From Limivivens faecihominis (lineage in GTDB: Bacteria; Bacillota; Clostridia; Lachnospirales; Lachnospiraceae), in contig NZ_JAJEPR010000012.1 in NCBI RefSeq assembly GCF_020686945.1, positions 1 to 64,000 of the forward strand: a stretch of DNA of 64,000 bases. The letters are read 5' to 3'. The translations under genes and the position numbers were made by a program. This document shows, piece by piece, positions 16,996 through 26,335 of this stretch (within the stretch, counting starts at the first letter, position 1; every line of letters starts with the position of its first letter). The notes below the pieces were generated by a model, which worked only from the letters and a program-made list of their open reading frames with translations, was not told the DNA's origin and ran no database searches.

Positions 16996-17949
16996 ATGAA
17001 AGCAGCAAGTGTTGAGAAGGCTAAAAAATACAAGCCAAAGAAACAGCCGCTGGGCAAAAGACTGGTTCGTTACTGGCCGCTGTATGTGATGCTGCTTCCC
17101 TGTATCATCTACTATGCACTGATCTGTTATGTGCCGATGGCAGGTTCTGTTCTCGCCTTTAAGGATTATTCCTTTAAGAAGGGAATCTGGGGAAGCCCGT
17201 GGATCGGATTCAAGTATTTTGAAACGTTCTTTTCCAGTTACGATGCGCCGAGACTGATCCGCAATACACTGACGATTGGTATTATCAAGTGTATTCTGGA
17301 ATTTCCGTTTGCTATCATACTTGCCCTTTTGCTGAATGAACTTCGCAGCATGAAGTTTAAGAAGATCTCGCAGACAATCAGCTATCTGCCGCATTTTCTC
17401 TCTTCTGTTATTATTGTAACCATGCTGCAGAGAATCCTGGCGCCGAACACCGGTGTACTGAATCAGGCAATTGCAGCACTGGGAGGAGATGGAAGTACAT
17501 TCTTCCTGATGGATGCAAAATATTTCTACAGAATCCTGTTTTCCATGGATTTATGGAGAAATATCGGATGGGATTCCATCATGTATCTGGCAGCAATCAG
17601 TTCCGTAGACCTGACCTTATACGAGGCAGCAGAGATGGATGGCTGCGGAAAACTGAAAAAAATGTGGCATATCACACTGCCGGGAATCCGGGGAACGATC
17701 GGTCTTCTGTTTATCATGGGAGTAGGCGGACTGCTTTCTTCCGGTGTAGAACAGGTATGGCTGCTGCGTACACCTGGTAACATGTCTCTGGCTGATACCC
17801 TTGACGTATACGTCCTGCGTATGGGTATCCAGGGCGGGCAGTTTGGATATGCAACGGCGATCGGTCTGATCCAGGGTGTGGTAGGACTGGTGCTCGTTGT
17901 AGTCTGCAACCGGATCTGTAAAAAGGTCACGGAAGTCGGATTGTGGTAA
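16996..17949 (+). CDS. ABC transporter permease, LplB-like
   Basis: 317 residues from the ATG at 16996, which has AGGAGG in front; longer in-frame readings start inside the promoter. Six predicted transmembrane helices, starting near residue 27 (YWPLYVMLLPCIIYYALICY), and the EAA loop EAAEMDGCGKLKKMWHITLPGI that contacts the ATPase. This is the MalF-like half of a CUT1 oligosaccharide importer of the Lpl/Ytc type. The operon continues with the binding protein (17994) and second permease (19790). No ATPase gene is present, so a shared MsmX-like ATPase elsewhere is expected, as is usual for CUT1 systems in Firmicutes. Confidence 0.88.
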   Translation: MKAASVEKAKKYKPKKQPLGKRLVRYWPLYVMLLPCIIYYALICYVPMAGSVLAFKDYSFKKGIWGSPWIGFKYFETFFSSYDAPRLIRNTLTIGIIKCILEFPFAIILALLLNELRSMKFKKISQTISYLPHFLSSVIIVTMLQRILAPNTGVLNQAIAALGGDGSTFFLMDAKYFYRILFSMDLWRNIGWDSIMYLAAISSVDLTLYEAAEMDGCGKLKKMWHITLPGIRGTIGLLFIMGVGGLLSSGVEQVWLLRTPGNMSLADTLDVYVLRMGIQGGQFGYATAIGLIQGVVGLVLVVVCNRICKKVTEVGLW

Positions 17950-17993
17950 AAAAGTAACCCGAAAACCAAACGTAATGTAAAAGGAGGAAACAC

Positions 17994-19706
17994 ATGAAAA
18001 AGAAAACAGCAAAACGCCTGATGGCAGCTTCCATGGCAGGAACGATGGCCATGACTATGCTTGCAGGATTCACCAGCTCAGCGGATGAGGCTTCTGACAA
18101 ACCGGATACCTGGATTGCCGATCGTACGATCACCGTACAGGCCTATGTAGATGATATCGGAAATACGCTTCCGTCAGATTTCAATAACACGGAAACCATG
18201 AAAAAGATCACAGAGCTGACCGGTATCAAACTGGATGTAAGATATACCCCTGGTGACAGTGATTCCAAAGTTCTGGCTTCTCAGTTGGCTTCCGGAACGA
18301 TCCCGGATGTGATCATTTCTTATCTGGACAACTCCACAAGACCGGAGTTCCCGCTGCTGTACAAAGCTGCAAAAGACGGAATGTTCGCTGATGTATCCGA
18401 GTACATGAAGAATGGTAAAGTATATTCCAAATATTATGAAGATGGCTATCTGCCGGATGATACCAAGAAAAACATCGTATTCCGTGATGACCTCGACGGC
18501 GTATATCTGTGGCAGCTGAATATTGATGAAATTGACCGTTCTCTGGAATATGATCCGGATGAAGAGTATGTAGGCGGTATGTACATCCAGAAATCCATCG
18601 CAGATGATCTGGGTATCGACCCCACAGCAATCAACACACAGGATGACTTCTATGATCTGCTGGTTAAGATCAAAGAAGGCGGTTACAAAGACGATAACGG
18701 AAATGACGTATATCCGTTAGGACCCAAATACTGGGGCGGCTCTGTAGACGCCGTAAAATACATCGCAGCCGGTTATGCCTGGGGCGTAAGCGATGACTAC
18801 AACCTGGATGAAAACGGCGATGTAAAACATATCGCAGAGACCGATCATGTATATGATGAGATCAACTTTGTCAGAAAACTTCTGGATGAAGATCTGATGA
18901 ACCCGGAGTTCTTCACTATGGACTCTACCCGTGCAGAAGAGGTTTCCAAAAACCATAACTCAGCCATTATCGCTGATGTACACAACTACGAAGAGATCGT
19001 TTACTCCAGTGAAGACTGGATTCCGTTAGGACCCCTGAATGATATCTCCGGTGACAACAAGGAAGTTGTTCGTGGAAAGAGCGGCCGTGGCTGTATGGCA
19101 ATTTCCGCAGACGCAGAGAATCCGGAAGAGATCTTCCAGTTCTTTGACTGGCTGTCCACCAAAGAAGGACAGATTATCGCACAGTACGGTGCAGAAGGCG
19201 TATCCTACACCATGGAAGACGGATATCCGAGACTGACAGACGAAGTTGCTGAGAAACTGAACGCAGGCGATACCGATTATCTGATCAACACCATCGGCGC
19301 TGGCTTCGGTGGATCTGGAAACTACTTCTTCGAGTTTGTTCTGACCAACAAAAACAACAAAGATAACTTTGGCGAGTCCCGTCCGGGCGCATCTTCCGGA
19401 AACTCTGCTTTCGCAAGAAGCGTACAGATCGCAAAAGATTATCCGGTAGAGAAAAAACTGGTTTCCGGTCTGAATGCAACCGCATATATGTCTGTGGATG
19501 AACTTGCAGATGTGAAGATGCAGATGGATCTGCTTGACTGGGATGAGACCTTTGTACAGGCTTGCTTCGCAAAATCTGATGATGAAGTAAAATCTATTGT
19601 AGAATCTTTCCGTAATCAGCTGGCAGCAGCAGGTATTGACCGCTTTGAAGCATATGTGAAGAGCGTTTATGAGGAAGATCCGAATGCAGTAAATTTCTAC
19701 GACTAA
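17994..19706 (+). CDS. Extracellular oligosaccharide-binding protein of the LplA type, without lipobox Cys
   Basis: 570 residues, the long form typical of Lpl-type binding proteins. A signal peptide covers about residues 1-30, but where a Gram-positive binding protein normally has a lipobox (LAGC) this one has MLAGFTSSAD, with Phe26 in place of Cys, so lipid anchoring is not expected. The mature part opens with ITVQAYVDDIGNTL and contains the usual two-lobe binding-protein segments (IPDVIISYL; EEIFQFFDWLSTKEGQ). It should capture a glycan for the flanking permeases. Between this gene and the second permease lies a stem-loop that could protect the upstream transcript. Confidence 0.85.
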   Translation: MKKKTAKRLMAASMAGTMAMTMLAGFTSSADEASDKPDTWIADRTITVQAYVDDIGNTLPSDFNNTETMKKITELTGIKLDVRYTPGDSDSKVLASQLASGTIPDVIISYLDNSTRPEFPLLYKAAKDGMFADVSEYMKNGKVYSKYYEDGYLPDDTKKNIVFRDDLDGVYLWQLNIDEIDRSLEYDPDEEYVGGMYIQKSIADDLGIDPTAINTQDDFYDLLVKIKEGGYKDDNGNDVYPLGPKYWGGSVDAVKYIAAGYAWGVSDDYNLDENGDVKHIAETDHVYDEINFVRKLLDEDLMNPEFFTMDSTRAEEVSKNHNSAIIADVHNYEEIVYSSEDWIPLGPLNDISGDNKEVVRGKSGRGCMAISADAENPEEIFQFFDWLSTKEGQIIAQYGAEGVSYTMEDGYPRLTDEVAEKLNAGDTDYLINTIGAGFGGSGNYFFEFVLTNKNNKDNFGESRPGASSGNSAFARSVQIAKDYPVEKKLVSGLNATAYMSVDELADVKMQMDLLDWDETFVQACFAKSDDEVKSIVESFRNQLAAAGIDRFEAYVKSVYEEDPNAVNFYD

Positions 19707-19715
19707 GATAAAGAT

Positions 19716-19741
19716 CCTGCCTGCCTCCGGTGGCAGGCAGG
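19716..19741 (+). other. Intercistronic stem-loop after the binding-protein gene
   Basis: CCTGCCTGCC (19716-19725) pairs perfectly with GGCAGGCAGG (19732-19741) around a six-base loop and has no T tract. More likely an RNA-stabilising or partial-termination hairpin than a full terminator, since the downstream permease gene belongs to the same system. Confidence 0.7.
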
Positions 19742-19789
19742 GGAAAGAAAAGCGGATAAGTTACACTTACAGAAAGGATTGGGTACGCA

Positions 19790-20692
19790 ATGCATAAAAA
19801 GAAGATAAAAGTCAATCCGGTAGACCAGGTACTTCAGGTTCTGATTTATCTGATCATTATTGCACTCTGTCTGATCATTCTGCTCCCCTGTCTGAACGTG
19901 GTGGCGTTGGCATTTAACGATGGCGCTGATGCAGCAAGAGGTGGCGTATGGTTCTGGCCGAGAGAGTTCACACTGGATAACTTCAAGGAAGTATTCAAGG
20001 ATGGCAGTATCACAAGCGCTTATGTGGTCACGATCGCAAGAACAGTAATTGGAACATTTTTAAGTCTGATGGTAACAACAATGGCAGGCTTCGCACTGAA
20101 ACAGGAAGACCTGCCGGGAAGAAAAATCATCACCATGCTGATCACCTTTACCATGTTGTTCGGCGGCGGTATGATTCCTACCTATATTCAGTACAAAAAC
20201 CTGCATCTTCTGAACTCTTTCTGGGTTTATGTGGTGCCGAGTCTGGTAAGCGTTACTTATCTTCTGATGGTACGGACCTTCTTTGAAGGAATCCCGGACA
20301 GCCTGGAAGAGTCAGCCAAACTGGATGGCTGCGGATTTTTTCAGATCTATCTCAAGATCATGCTTCCGCTCAGTAAACCGGTAATCGCAGTCGTTGGACT
20401 GTATACCGCAGTAAATCACTGGAACGACTGGTTCGCAGGCGCATTCTATGTCAACGATACCAATCTGTGGCCGGTACAGACCGTTCTGCAGCAGATGTTG
20501 ACAAAAGCAATGAGTTCACAGCAGGAAGTAACTTCTATTGCACAGGCACTGGCACACAACACGGTGTCCGTAACCTCTGATTCTCTGAAGATGGCAGCAG
20601 TCGTTGTTACAACCGTTCCGATTCTCTGTGTGTACCCCTTCGTACAGAAATACTTCGCACAGGGCGCAATGATCGGCGCAGTAAAAGGTTAA
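19790..20692 (+). CDS. ABC transporter permease, LplC/MalG-like
   Basis: 300 residues with six predicted transmembrane helices (the first at about residues 16-36) and the EAA motif ESAKLDGCGFFQIYLKIMLPLSKP. The C terminus ends LCVYPFVQKYFAQGAMIGAVKG, the standard ending of CUT1 MalG-type permeases. It pairs with the LplB-like permease to form the membrane channel for the oligosaccharide. A terminator follows, so the kinase and glycosidase genes downstream may use read-through or a separate promoter that I could not identify. Confidence 0.88.
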   Translation: MHKKKIKVNPVDQVLQVLIYLIIIALCLIILLPCLNVVALAFNDGADAARGGVWFWPREFTLDNFKEVFKDGSITSAYVVTIARTVIGTFLSLMVTTMAGFALKQEDLPGRKIITMLITFTMLFGGGMIPTYIQYKNLHLLNSFWVYVVPSLVSVTYLLMVRTFFEGIPDSLEESAKLDGCGFFQIYLKIMLPLSKPVIAVVGLYTAVNHWNDWFAGAFYVNDTNLWPVQTVLQQMLTKAMSSQQEVTSIAQALAHNTVSVTSDSLKMAAVVVTTVPILCVYPFVQKYFAQGAMIGAVKG

Positions 20693-20701
20693 GTAAAATA
20701 T

Positions 20702-20770
20702 AAAAAGGTTCTTTGCTTCGTTCAGCATTTGTATAGAGATGAATCTATGGGCGATGCGGAGAACCTTTTT
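20702..20770 (+). terminator. Terminator after the ABC transporter genes
   Basis: AAAAAGGTTCT (20702-20712) pairs with AGAACCTTTTT (20760-20770). The loop is long and partly paired, so termination may be incomplete. Confidence 0.7.
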
Positions 20771-20850
20771 CTATTATAAAAAATGAGATTGAAAATTACC
20801 GGTTCTTATAGAGAACAGCTGTGATAGATAAAAAATGGGAAGGAGAAAGT

Positions 20851-21789
20851 ATGAGTACAAAAAAGTGGGATGTTTATGTATACGGCGATGTCAATATTGA
20901 TATTGTGATCCCGGGTGTGGAGAAATTTCCAGAACCGGGGCAGGAGGACGAAGTTTCCGTGATGGAGACTTTTGTTGGCGGCGGAGCCGCCTTATTTACC
21001 CTGGGCGTTGGTAAGCTGGGACTTCGTCCGGTCTTTCAGGGAGAAGTCGGAGATGACTGCTACGGTGAACTGATCCGGAGCAAGTTCCGGGAAAGTCATG
21101 TGGACGATTCCCTGCTGGCGGTGAGCAAAGAGTTAAAGACGGGAATTTCCCTGAGTTTTACGAACGAGAAAGACCGTTCGTTTTTAACCTACCGGGGAAC
21201 CAATGAAAAGATCAGCATTTCCAACGTAGATTTAGAAAAAGTAAAGGAGGCCGCCCATATCCATGTGACCGGCTATATGGGCTCCATCAATCACAACGAA
21301 TATCTGGAACTCTTGAAGAAGATCAGGACAGAGACCCAGGCCAGCGTATCCTTTGATGTCGGCTGGGACTCCACCGGAGAGTGGAAACCGGAGATCCGGG
21401 ATCTCTTCCCCTACATTGACGTCCTGTTTATGAATGAGACAGAGGCAGAACATTACGGAAGAAAAGAAAGCGCGGAGGAAGCCGCCCGGGAATTTGCCCG
21501 GACAGCAGGCATGGCCGTTATCAAAATGGGAAAGAAAGGCTCCATCGCAGTGAAGGACGGAACGCTCTATCAGGCAGCACCCTACACCGTGGAGGCAGTA
21601 GACACGACAGGAGCTGGAGATTCCTTTAATGCCGGTTTCGTCTATGGTTTCCTGCGGGGCAAAACCATGGAAGAATGTCTGAAATGCGGAAACGGATGCG
21701 GAGCCCTCTCCGTAACCGCCCTGGGCGGCAATACCGGATTCCCGACAGAAGAAAAACTGGAAGCCTTTATCAGAAGCTACGAGGCATAA
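20851..21789 (+). CDS. PfkB-family carbohydrate kinase
   Basis: 312 residues from the ATG at 20851 with GGAAGGAG in front; a GTG 30 bases earlier is less likely. The ribokinase-fold signatures are present: GGGAALFTLGVGKLGLRPVFQGEVGDD near residues 41-70 and the C-terminal DTTGAGDSFNAGF at about 251-263 with catalytic Asp257. Such kinases phosphorylate sugars or nucleosides in the cytoplasm. Followed by GH4 and GH38 genes with 28- and 33-base gaps, it probably phosphorylates a monosaccharide released from the imported glycan. The exact sugar cannot be read from sequence. Confidence 0.85.
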   Translation: MSTKKWDVYVYGDVNIDIVIPGVEKFPEPGQEDEVSVMETFVGGGAALFTLGVGKLGLRPVFQGEVGDDCYGELIRSKFRESHVDDSLLAVSKELKTGISLSFTNEKDRSFLTYRGTNEKISISNVDLEKVKEAAHIHVTGYMGSINHNEYLELLKKIRTETQASVSFDVGWDSTGEWKPEIRDLFPYIDVLFMNETEAEHYGRKESAEEAAREFARTAGMAVIKMGKKGSIAVKDGTLYQAAPYTVEAVDTTGAGDSFNAGFVYGFLRGKTMEECLKCGNGCGALSVTALGGNTGFPTEEKLEAFIRSYEA

Positions 21790-21817
21790 AAAGAGAGAGA
21801 ATAAGGAGGAAAAAACC

Positions 21818-23176
21818 ATGAAAATCGCAGTTATCGGAGGAGCAGGGGTACGCACCGTCATCTTTATCAACGGACTTTTAAAGAGATACAAAAAACTTCA
21901 CATCGACGAGGTGGTACTGTACGATATCCAGGAAGAAAAACAGAGAATCATCGAAAAGTTATGCAAGCATGTCGTGGAGAGAAACCACGAAGAACTGAAA
22001 GTATGGGCGGTATCTGATCCGGTGGAAGCCATCACGGGTGCAGATTACATTGTAACCACGCTGCGTGTGGGCGGAGATCATTCCCGGGTGGTAGATGAGA
22101 CGATCGCTCTGGATCTGGGTGTGATCGGACAGGAGACGACCGGCGTCGGCGGATTTTCCATGGCAGTCCGTACGATTCCGGTTCTGATCGAATACTGTGA
22201 ACTGATCAAAAAATATGCGCCGGACGCATGGATCTTCAACTTCACCAACCCCTCCGGTCTGGTCACTCAGGCATTGCGGAGCGCCGGATACGATAAGATT
22301 ATCGGAATCTGTGATGCACCGAGCAGCACCAAGTTCCGTATGGCCCGTGATCTGGGTGTGGAAGAAGACGATCTGTATGTGGAATTTTTCGGCTTAAATC
22401 ATCTCTCCTGGATTCGCAGCGTGAAGAAAAAAGGCGAGGAAATCTTACCGGAGCTGCTGGCAGATGATGCTTTCCTGCAGGGGGTACAGGAATTTTCCAT
22501 GTTTGATCCGGAACTGCTTCGTTCCATCGGCTTCCTGCCGAACGAATATCTCTACTACTATTATCACCGGGAAAAAGCCCTGGAAAACATCCAAAAATCA
22601 GGTGCAACCAGAGGAAAGACCATTGAGGACGTCAATATCCATATGATGGAGGAGCTAAAAACTATGGACATCGATGCGGATCCGGAGGGCGCACTGCAGA
22701 TCTTCCTATATTATATGCAGGTTCGTGAGAACTCCTACATGAGCATCGAGTCCGGGCTGGCGAAACGGCCGCTGCTGGAGAAAGGTCAGCTGGAGGTACC
22801 GGATGGCATGGGATATGCAGGCGTTATGCTGGACTGCATCGAGGGCATGCAGAGTGAAAAAGGAAAATACCTGGTTCTGTCCGTGGAAAACAACGGAAGC
22901 ATTCCGGGACTGGCAGATGAAGACGTGATTGAGACCACCTGCCTGGTATCGAAGGATGGCATCCAGCCGGTGAAAGTAAAAGAAGTACCGGAACACTGCT
23001 ATCTCCTGATCCGTCTCATCAAGATGTACGAGAAACTGACCGTAGAGGCCGTGAAGAATCATTCCAAAGGAACCGCTGTGCAGGCGCTGATGCTGCATCC
23101 ACTGGTAAATTCCTATTCTCTGGCCAAACAGCTGGTAAATAAATACGACGAAGTATACGGTGGAATCTTTCACTAA
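21818..23176 (+). CDS. GH4 family NAD- and metal-dependent glycosidase
   Basis: 452 residues. The N terminus is a Rossmann fold (KIAVIGGAGVRTVIFINGLL), followed by the GH4 hallmarks NFTNPSG, the metal-ligand motif GICDAP with Cys165, and GLNHLSWI with His195. GH4 enzymes cleave alpha- or beta-glycosides, often of 6-phosphosugars, by transient oxidation at C3 using NAD+ and Mn2+. Similar sequences are annotated as 6-phospho-beta-glucosidases, but the anomer and phosphate requirement are uncertain. It could act after the neighbouring PfkB kinase or on phosphosugar conjugates brought in intact. Cytoplasmic; strong AAGGAGG ribosome site. Confidence 0.87.
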   Translation: MKIAVIGGAGVRTVIFINGLLKRYKKLHIDEVVLYDIQEEKQRIIEKLCKHVVERNHEELKVWAVSDPVEAITGADYIVTTLRVGGDHSRVVDETIALDLGVIGQETTGVGGFSMAVRTIPVLIEYCELIKKYAPDAWIFNFTNPSGLVTQALRSAGYDKIIGICDAPSSTKFRMARDLGVEEDDLYVEFFGLNHLSWIRSVKKKGEEILPELLADDAFLQGVQEFSMFDPELLRSIGFLPNEYLYYYYHREKALENIQKSGATRGKTIEDVNIHMMEELKTMDIDADPEGALQIFLYYMQVRENSYMSIESGLAKRPLLEKGQLEVPDGMGYAGVMLDCIEGMQSEKGKYLVLSVENNGSIPGLADEDVIETTCLVSKDGIQPVKVKEVPEHCYLLIRLIKMYEKLTVEAVKNHSKGTAVQALMLHPLVNSYSLAKQLVNKYDEVYGGIFH

Positions 23177-23209
23177 AACCGTGAGATAAAGGACAGGGAG
23201 GACAAAGAA

Positions 23210-26200
23210 ATGCCATTTGATTTTCATAACCGTGACAGAATCGATCATCTCCTGGAAGAGATCGAAGAGCTGCGCTACAAAGACAGGAGGGATCTGTCCG
23301 GCTTCTGCTTCTGGGAGGACGACGGAACCATCGGCAACCGGGAGCCACAGGGGGAAGGCCTGCCGGTGGAACTGGGCTTTCGCTGGAAAGGCTGGGACCG
23401 CTACAACTGGCTGACCGTGACCGCAGAGATTCCGGATGCATGGAAGGGACAGGATATTCTGGCGCTCTTTGATTTCGGAGCCAGAGTGGGCAGCGGCAAT
23501 AACGGCGACCCGGAAAGCCTCTTATATATCAACGGAAAGACCTATCAGGCTGTGGACGGCAACCACCATGAAGTATTTCTGGATGTGGAAAAAGAAGGCT
23601 ATACCCAGGAGATGAAGTTCCGTCTCTGGTCCGGTTTGAGCGGCGGCGGAGTGCCGGTGGAGAACGTGATGGAGCTTCAGCAGGCCCAGCTTGCCATTCT
23701 GGACCATCCCTGCGACGATCTCTACTATCTGGCAAAAGCAGCCCTTGAGACCTACGATCTGCTTCCGGCGAATCATGAGTACAAAGAATGGCTTCTGAAC
23801 TGTCTGGTGAGATGCTTTACGAAGGTTGATTTTACCGAACCGGGCAGTGAAGCCTTCTATGAGAGCGTGAAAGAGGCATGGAACTATCTGGATGGGCAGA
23901 TGCAGGGTCAGGGAAAACCGGATATCAACGTCAGCCTGATCGGTCATACCCACATCGACGTGGCCTGGCTCTGGAGACTACGCCATACCAGAGAAAAAGT
24001 AGCCCGCTCCTTCTCCACAGTAAACCGTCTGATGGAGAAATATCCGGAATACCTGTTTTTGCAGACCCAGCCCCAGCTTTATGATTTTCTCAAAGAGGAT
24101 TACCCCGATGTGTACGAGCATATCAAAGAGCGTGTAAAGGAAGGCAAATGGGAACCCGCAGGTGCGATGTGGTTAGAGTGCGACTGCAACATCGCTTCCG
24201 GCGAATCCATCATCCGCCAGATTCTGGTGGGAAAAAATTTCTTCCGGAAAGAATTTAACTATGAGAGCGAATATCTGTGGCTGCCGGACGTCTTCGGCTA
24301 TTCCTGGGCTCTGCCCCAGATCCTGAAAAAATCAGGTGTCGATACCTTCATGACCACCAAGATCAGCTGGAACGACACGAACCGTCTGCCCTACGACACT
24401 TTCCGCTGGAGAGGCATGGACGGAACGGAAGTGACGGCTCATTTTGTGACCACGACCGATCCGGGAGAGGATTATTACACCTATAACGGCAATACCAGTC
24501 CCCAGGCGATTCGCGGCGTATGGGAGCAGTATAAGAACAAAGATACCAACAAAGATCTGCTGGTTTCCTTCGGCTTCGGTGACGGAGGCGGTGGCCCGAC
24601 CAGAACACAGATCAAACAGGCCCAGATGGCAGACAGGATCCCGGGACTTCCCCATGTGAAGATGGAGAAACCGACGGACTATTTCCGGCGTCTGAACGAG
24701 ACGATGAAGGAAAATCCGATGGACGGCTATATTCCGGTATGGGACGGAGAGTTATACCTGGAATTTCACCGCGGAACCTATACCTCCCAGGGATATAATA
24801 AGAAAATGAACCGCCGGATGGAATACCGGCTGCGCAACGTGGAGATGGAAGCCATGCTGGCCCAGGTAATCAAGGGCGTTCCCTACGATTATGAGCGCAT
24901 CCTGAAAGCATGGAAGATCGTTCTCTGCCATCAGTTCCACGATATTCTGCCGGGTTCTTCGATTAAGGAAGTCTATGAGGACAGCCATGTGGAGTACGGC
25001 CGCGCTATCGCACTGCTGGAGGAAGTCTGCGAAGCGGTGGAAGCTGCCCTGTACGAGCCCAAAGAAGGCGTCTATACTGTATTTAATAATTCCAACTGGG
25101 CGAGAAGCGGGGAAGCCTGGATTCCGATGAGCGAGGACGAAGTAAGGACTTACGCAGGCGGACGCGTTCTGGACGCAGAGGGAGAAGAAGTCAAGTCGGT
25201 ATGGGAAAAAGACGGTGTCCGAATCTGGACCAAAGAGATCCCCTCCTTTGCTTTTGCCTCCTTCCGTGTGGAAGCCGGAGCGCGGGAAACAGAGAAAGAG
25301 ACCATCGAGACCTCTTCCATCGAGACCCCCTATTATCAGATTGCCTGGAATGAAGCCGGCCAGCTGACACGGATCTTTGATAAAAAGGCCGGAAGAGAAG
25401 TCCTTCCGGAAGGAAAATGTGCGAATGAATTGCAGGTATTTGAGGACAAACCGCGGTGCTTTGATGCCTGGGAGCTGGAGCCGACCATTGATCTCAAAAA
25501 AGAGATTGTAGAGGACTGCACCGGTGTGAAAGTCCGTCAGGATGCCATCGGCTGGCAGGTAGACTTTACCTGGAAGTATCACAAATCAGAGATCCGCCAG
25601 ACCATGTGCCTCTATGAAGAAAATCCGCGGATTGACTTTAAGACCGAGGTGGACTGGCAGGAGCGCCAGAAGCTCTTAAAGACCAGTTTCCCGGTGGATG
25701 TGCGCGCGGTGGATGCCAGATTTGATATTCAGGATGGAAATATCCGCCGTCCGATCACGAGAAATACCAGCTGGGAGGCTGCCAAATTTGAAGTGGCTGC
25801 TCATAAGTGGGTGGATCTGTGGGAGACCGGATACGGTATGGCTGTGCTGAATGACTGCAAATACGGTCATGACATCAAAGAAGACACGATCCGCCTGACT
25901 CTGTTAAAATCCGCGGTGGAACCGGATTATACTGCAGATCTCGGAACCCATAGCTTTACCTATGCGATCCTGCCCCACAGCTGTGAATGGTACGAGGCAG
26001 GCATCGAGCAGAGCGCTTTCGCGTTAAACAATCCGCTGACTGCAGTGAAAGGCAAAGCCGCACTGGGACAGGAAAGCTGGCTCTCCTTCGATCAGGACAA
26101 CCTGGTTGTGGATGCATGGAAGAGGGAGGAAAATGGCAGCCGTGTGATCCTGCGTTTTCACGAGTTCCAGGGCAGACGCGGGGAAGTTACCCTTCATACC

Positions 26201-26323
26201 CGTCTGGCTGTGAAACAGTGGTGTGAGTGTAACCTGATGGAAGAGCCGGAAGCATTCAAAACCGGTGAGATTCGTGTGACACTGAAACCGTATGAAATCA
26301 AGACATTAATGTTTGAAATATAG
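23210..26323 (+). CDS. GH38 family alpha-mannosidase
   Basis: 1037 residues without a signal peptide, the usual size for bacterial cytoplasmic GH38. The catalytic domain shows the zinc motif GHTHIDVAWLWR (His246, Asp250) and the nucleophile Asp360 in WLPDVFGYSW. A helical segment (CHQFHDILPGSSIKEVYEDS, with another zinc-ligand His) and a large beta-sandwich C-terminal half follow. An N-terminal domain of about 240 residues precedes catalysis. GH38 enzymes remove alpha-linked mannose. Together with the ABC importer it points to mannose-containing oligosaccharides, for example N-glycan or yeast mannan fragments, being cleaved inside the cell. Confidence 0.92.
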   Translation: MPFDFHNRDRIDHLLEEIEELRYKDRRDLSGFCFWEDDGTIGNREPQGEGLPVELGFRWKGWDRYNWLTVTAEIPDAWKGQDILALFDFGARVGSGNNGDPESLLYINGKTYQAVDGNHHEVFLDVEKEGYTQEMKFRLWSGLSGGGVPVENVMELQQAQLAILDHPCDDLYYLAKAALETYDLLPANHEYKEWLLNCLVRCFTKVDFTEPGSEAFYESVKEAWNYLDGQMQGQGKPDINVSLIGHTHIDVAWLWRLRHTREKVARSFSTVNRLMEKYPEYLFLQTQPQLYDFLKEDYPDVYEHIKERVKEGKWEPAGAMWLECDCNIASGESIIRQILVGKNFFRKEFNYESEYLWLPDVFGYSWALPQILKKSGVDTFMTTKISWNDTNRLPYDTFRWRGMDGTEVTAHFVTTTDPGEDYYTYNGNTSPQAIRGVWEQYKNKDTNKDLLVSFGFGDGGGGPTRTQIKQAQMADRIPGLPHVKMEKPTDYFRRLNETMKENPMDGYIPVWDGELYLEFHRGTYTSQGYNKKMNRRMEYRLRNVEMEAMLAQVIKGVPYDYERILKAWKIVLCHQFHDILPGSSIKEVYEDSHVEYGRAIALLEEVCEAVEAALYEPKEGVYTVFNNSNWARSGEAWIPMSEDEVRTYAGGRVLDAEGEEVKSVWEKDGVRIWTKEIPSFAFASFRVEAGARETEKETIETSSIETPYYQIAWNEAGQLTRIFDKKAGREVLPEGKCANELQVFEDKPRCFDAWELEPTIDLKKEIVEDCTGVKVRQDAIGWQVDFTWKYHKSEIRQTMCLYEENPRIDFKTEVDWQERQKLLKTSFPVDVRAVDARFDIQDGNIRRPITRNTSWEAAKFEVAAHKWVDLWETGYGMAVLNDCKYGHDIKEDTIRLTLLKSAVEPDYTADLGTHSFTYAILPHSCEWYEAGIEQSAFALNNPLTAVKGKAALGQESWLSFDQDNLVVDAWKREENGSRVILRFHEFQGRRGEVTLHTRLAVKQWCECNLMEEPEAFKTGEIRVTLKPYEIKTLMFEI

Positions 26324-26335
26324 GATGTGGATAAG

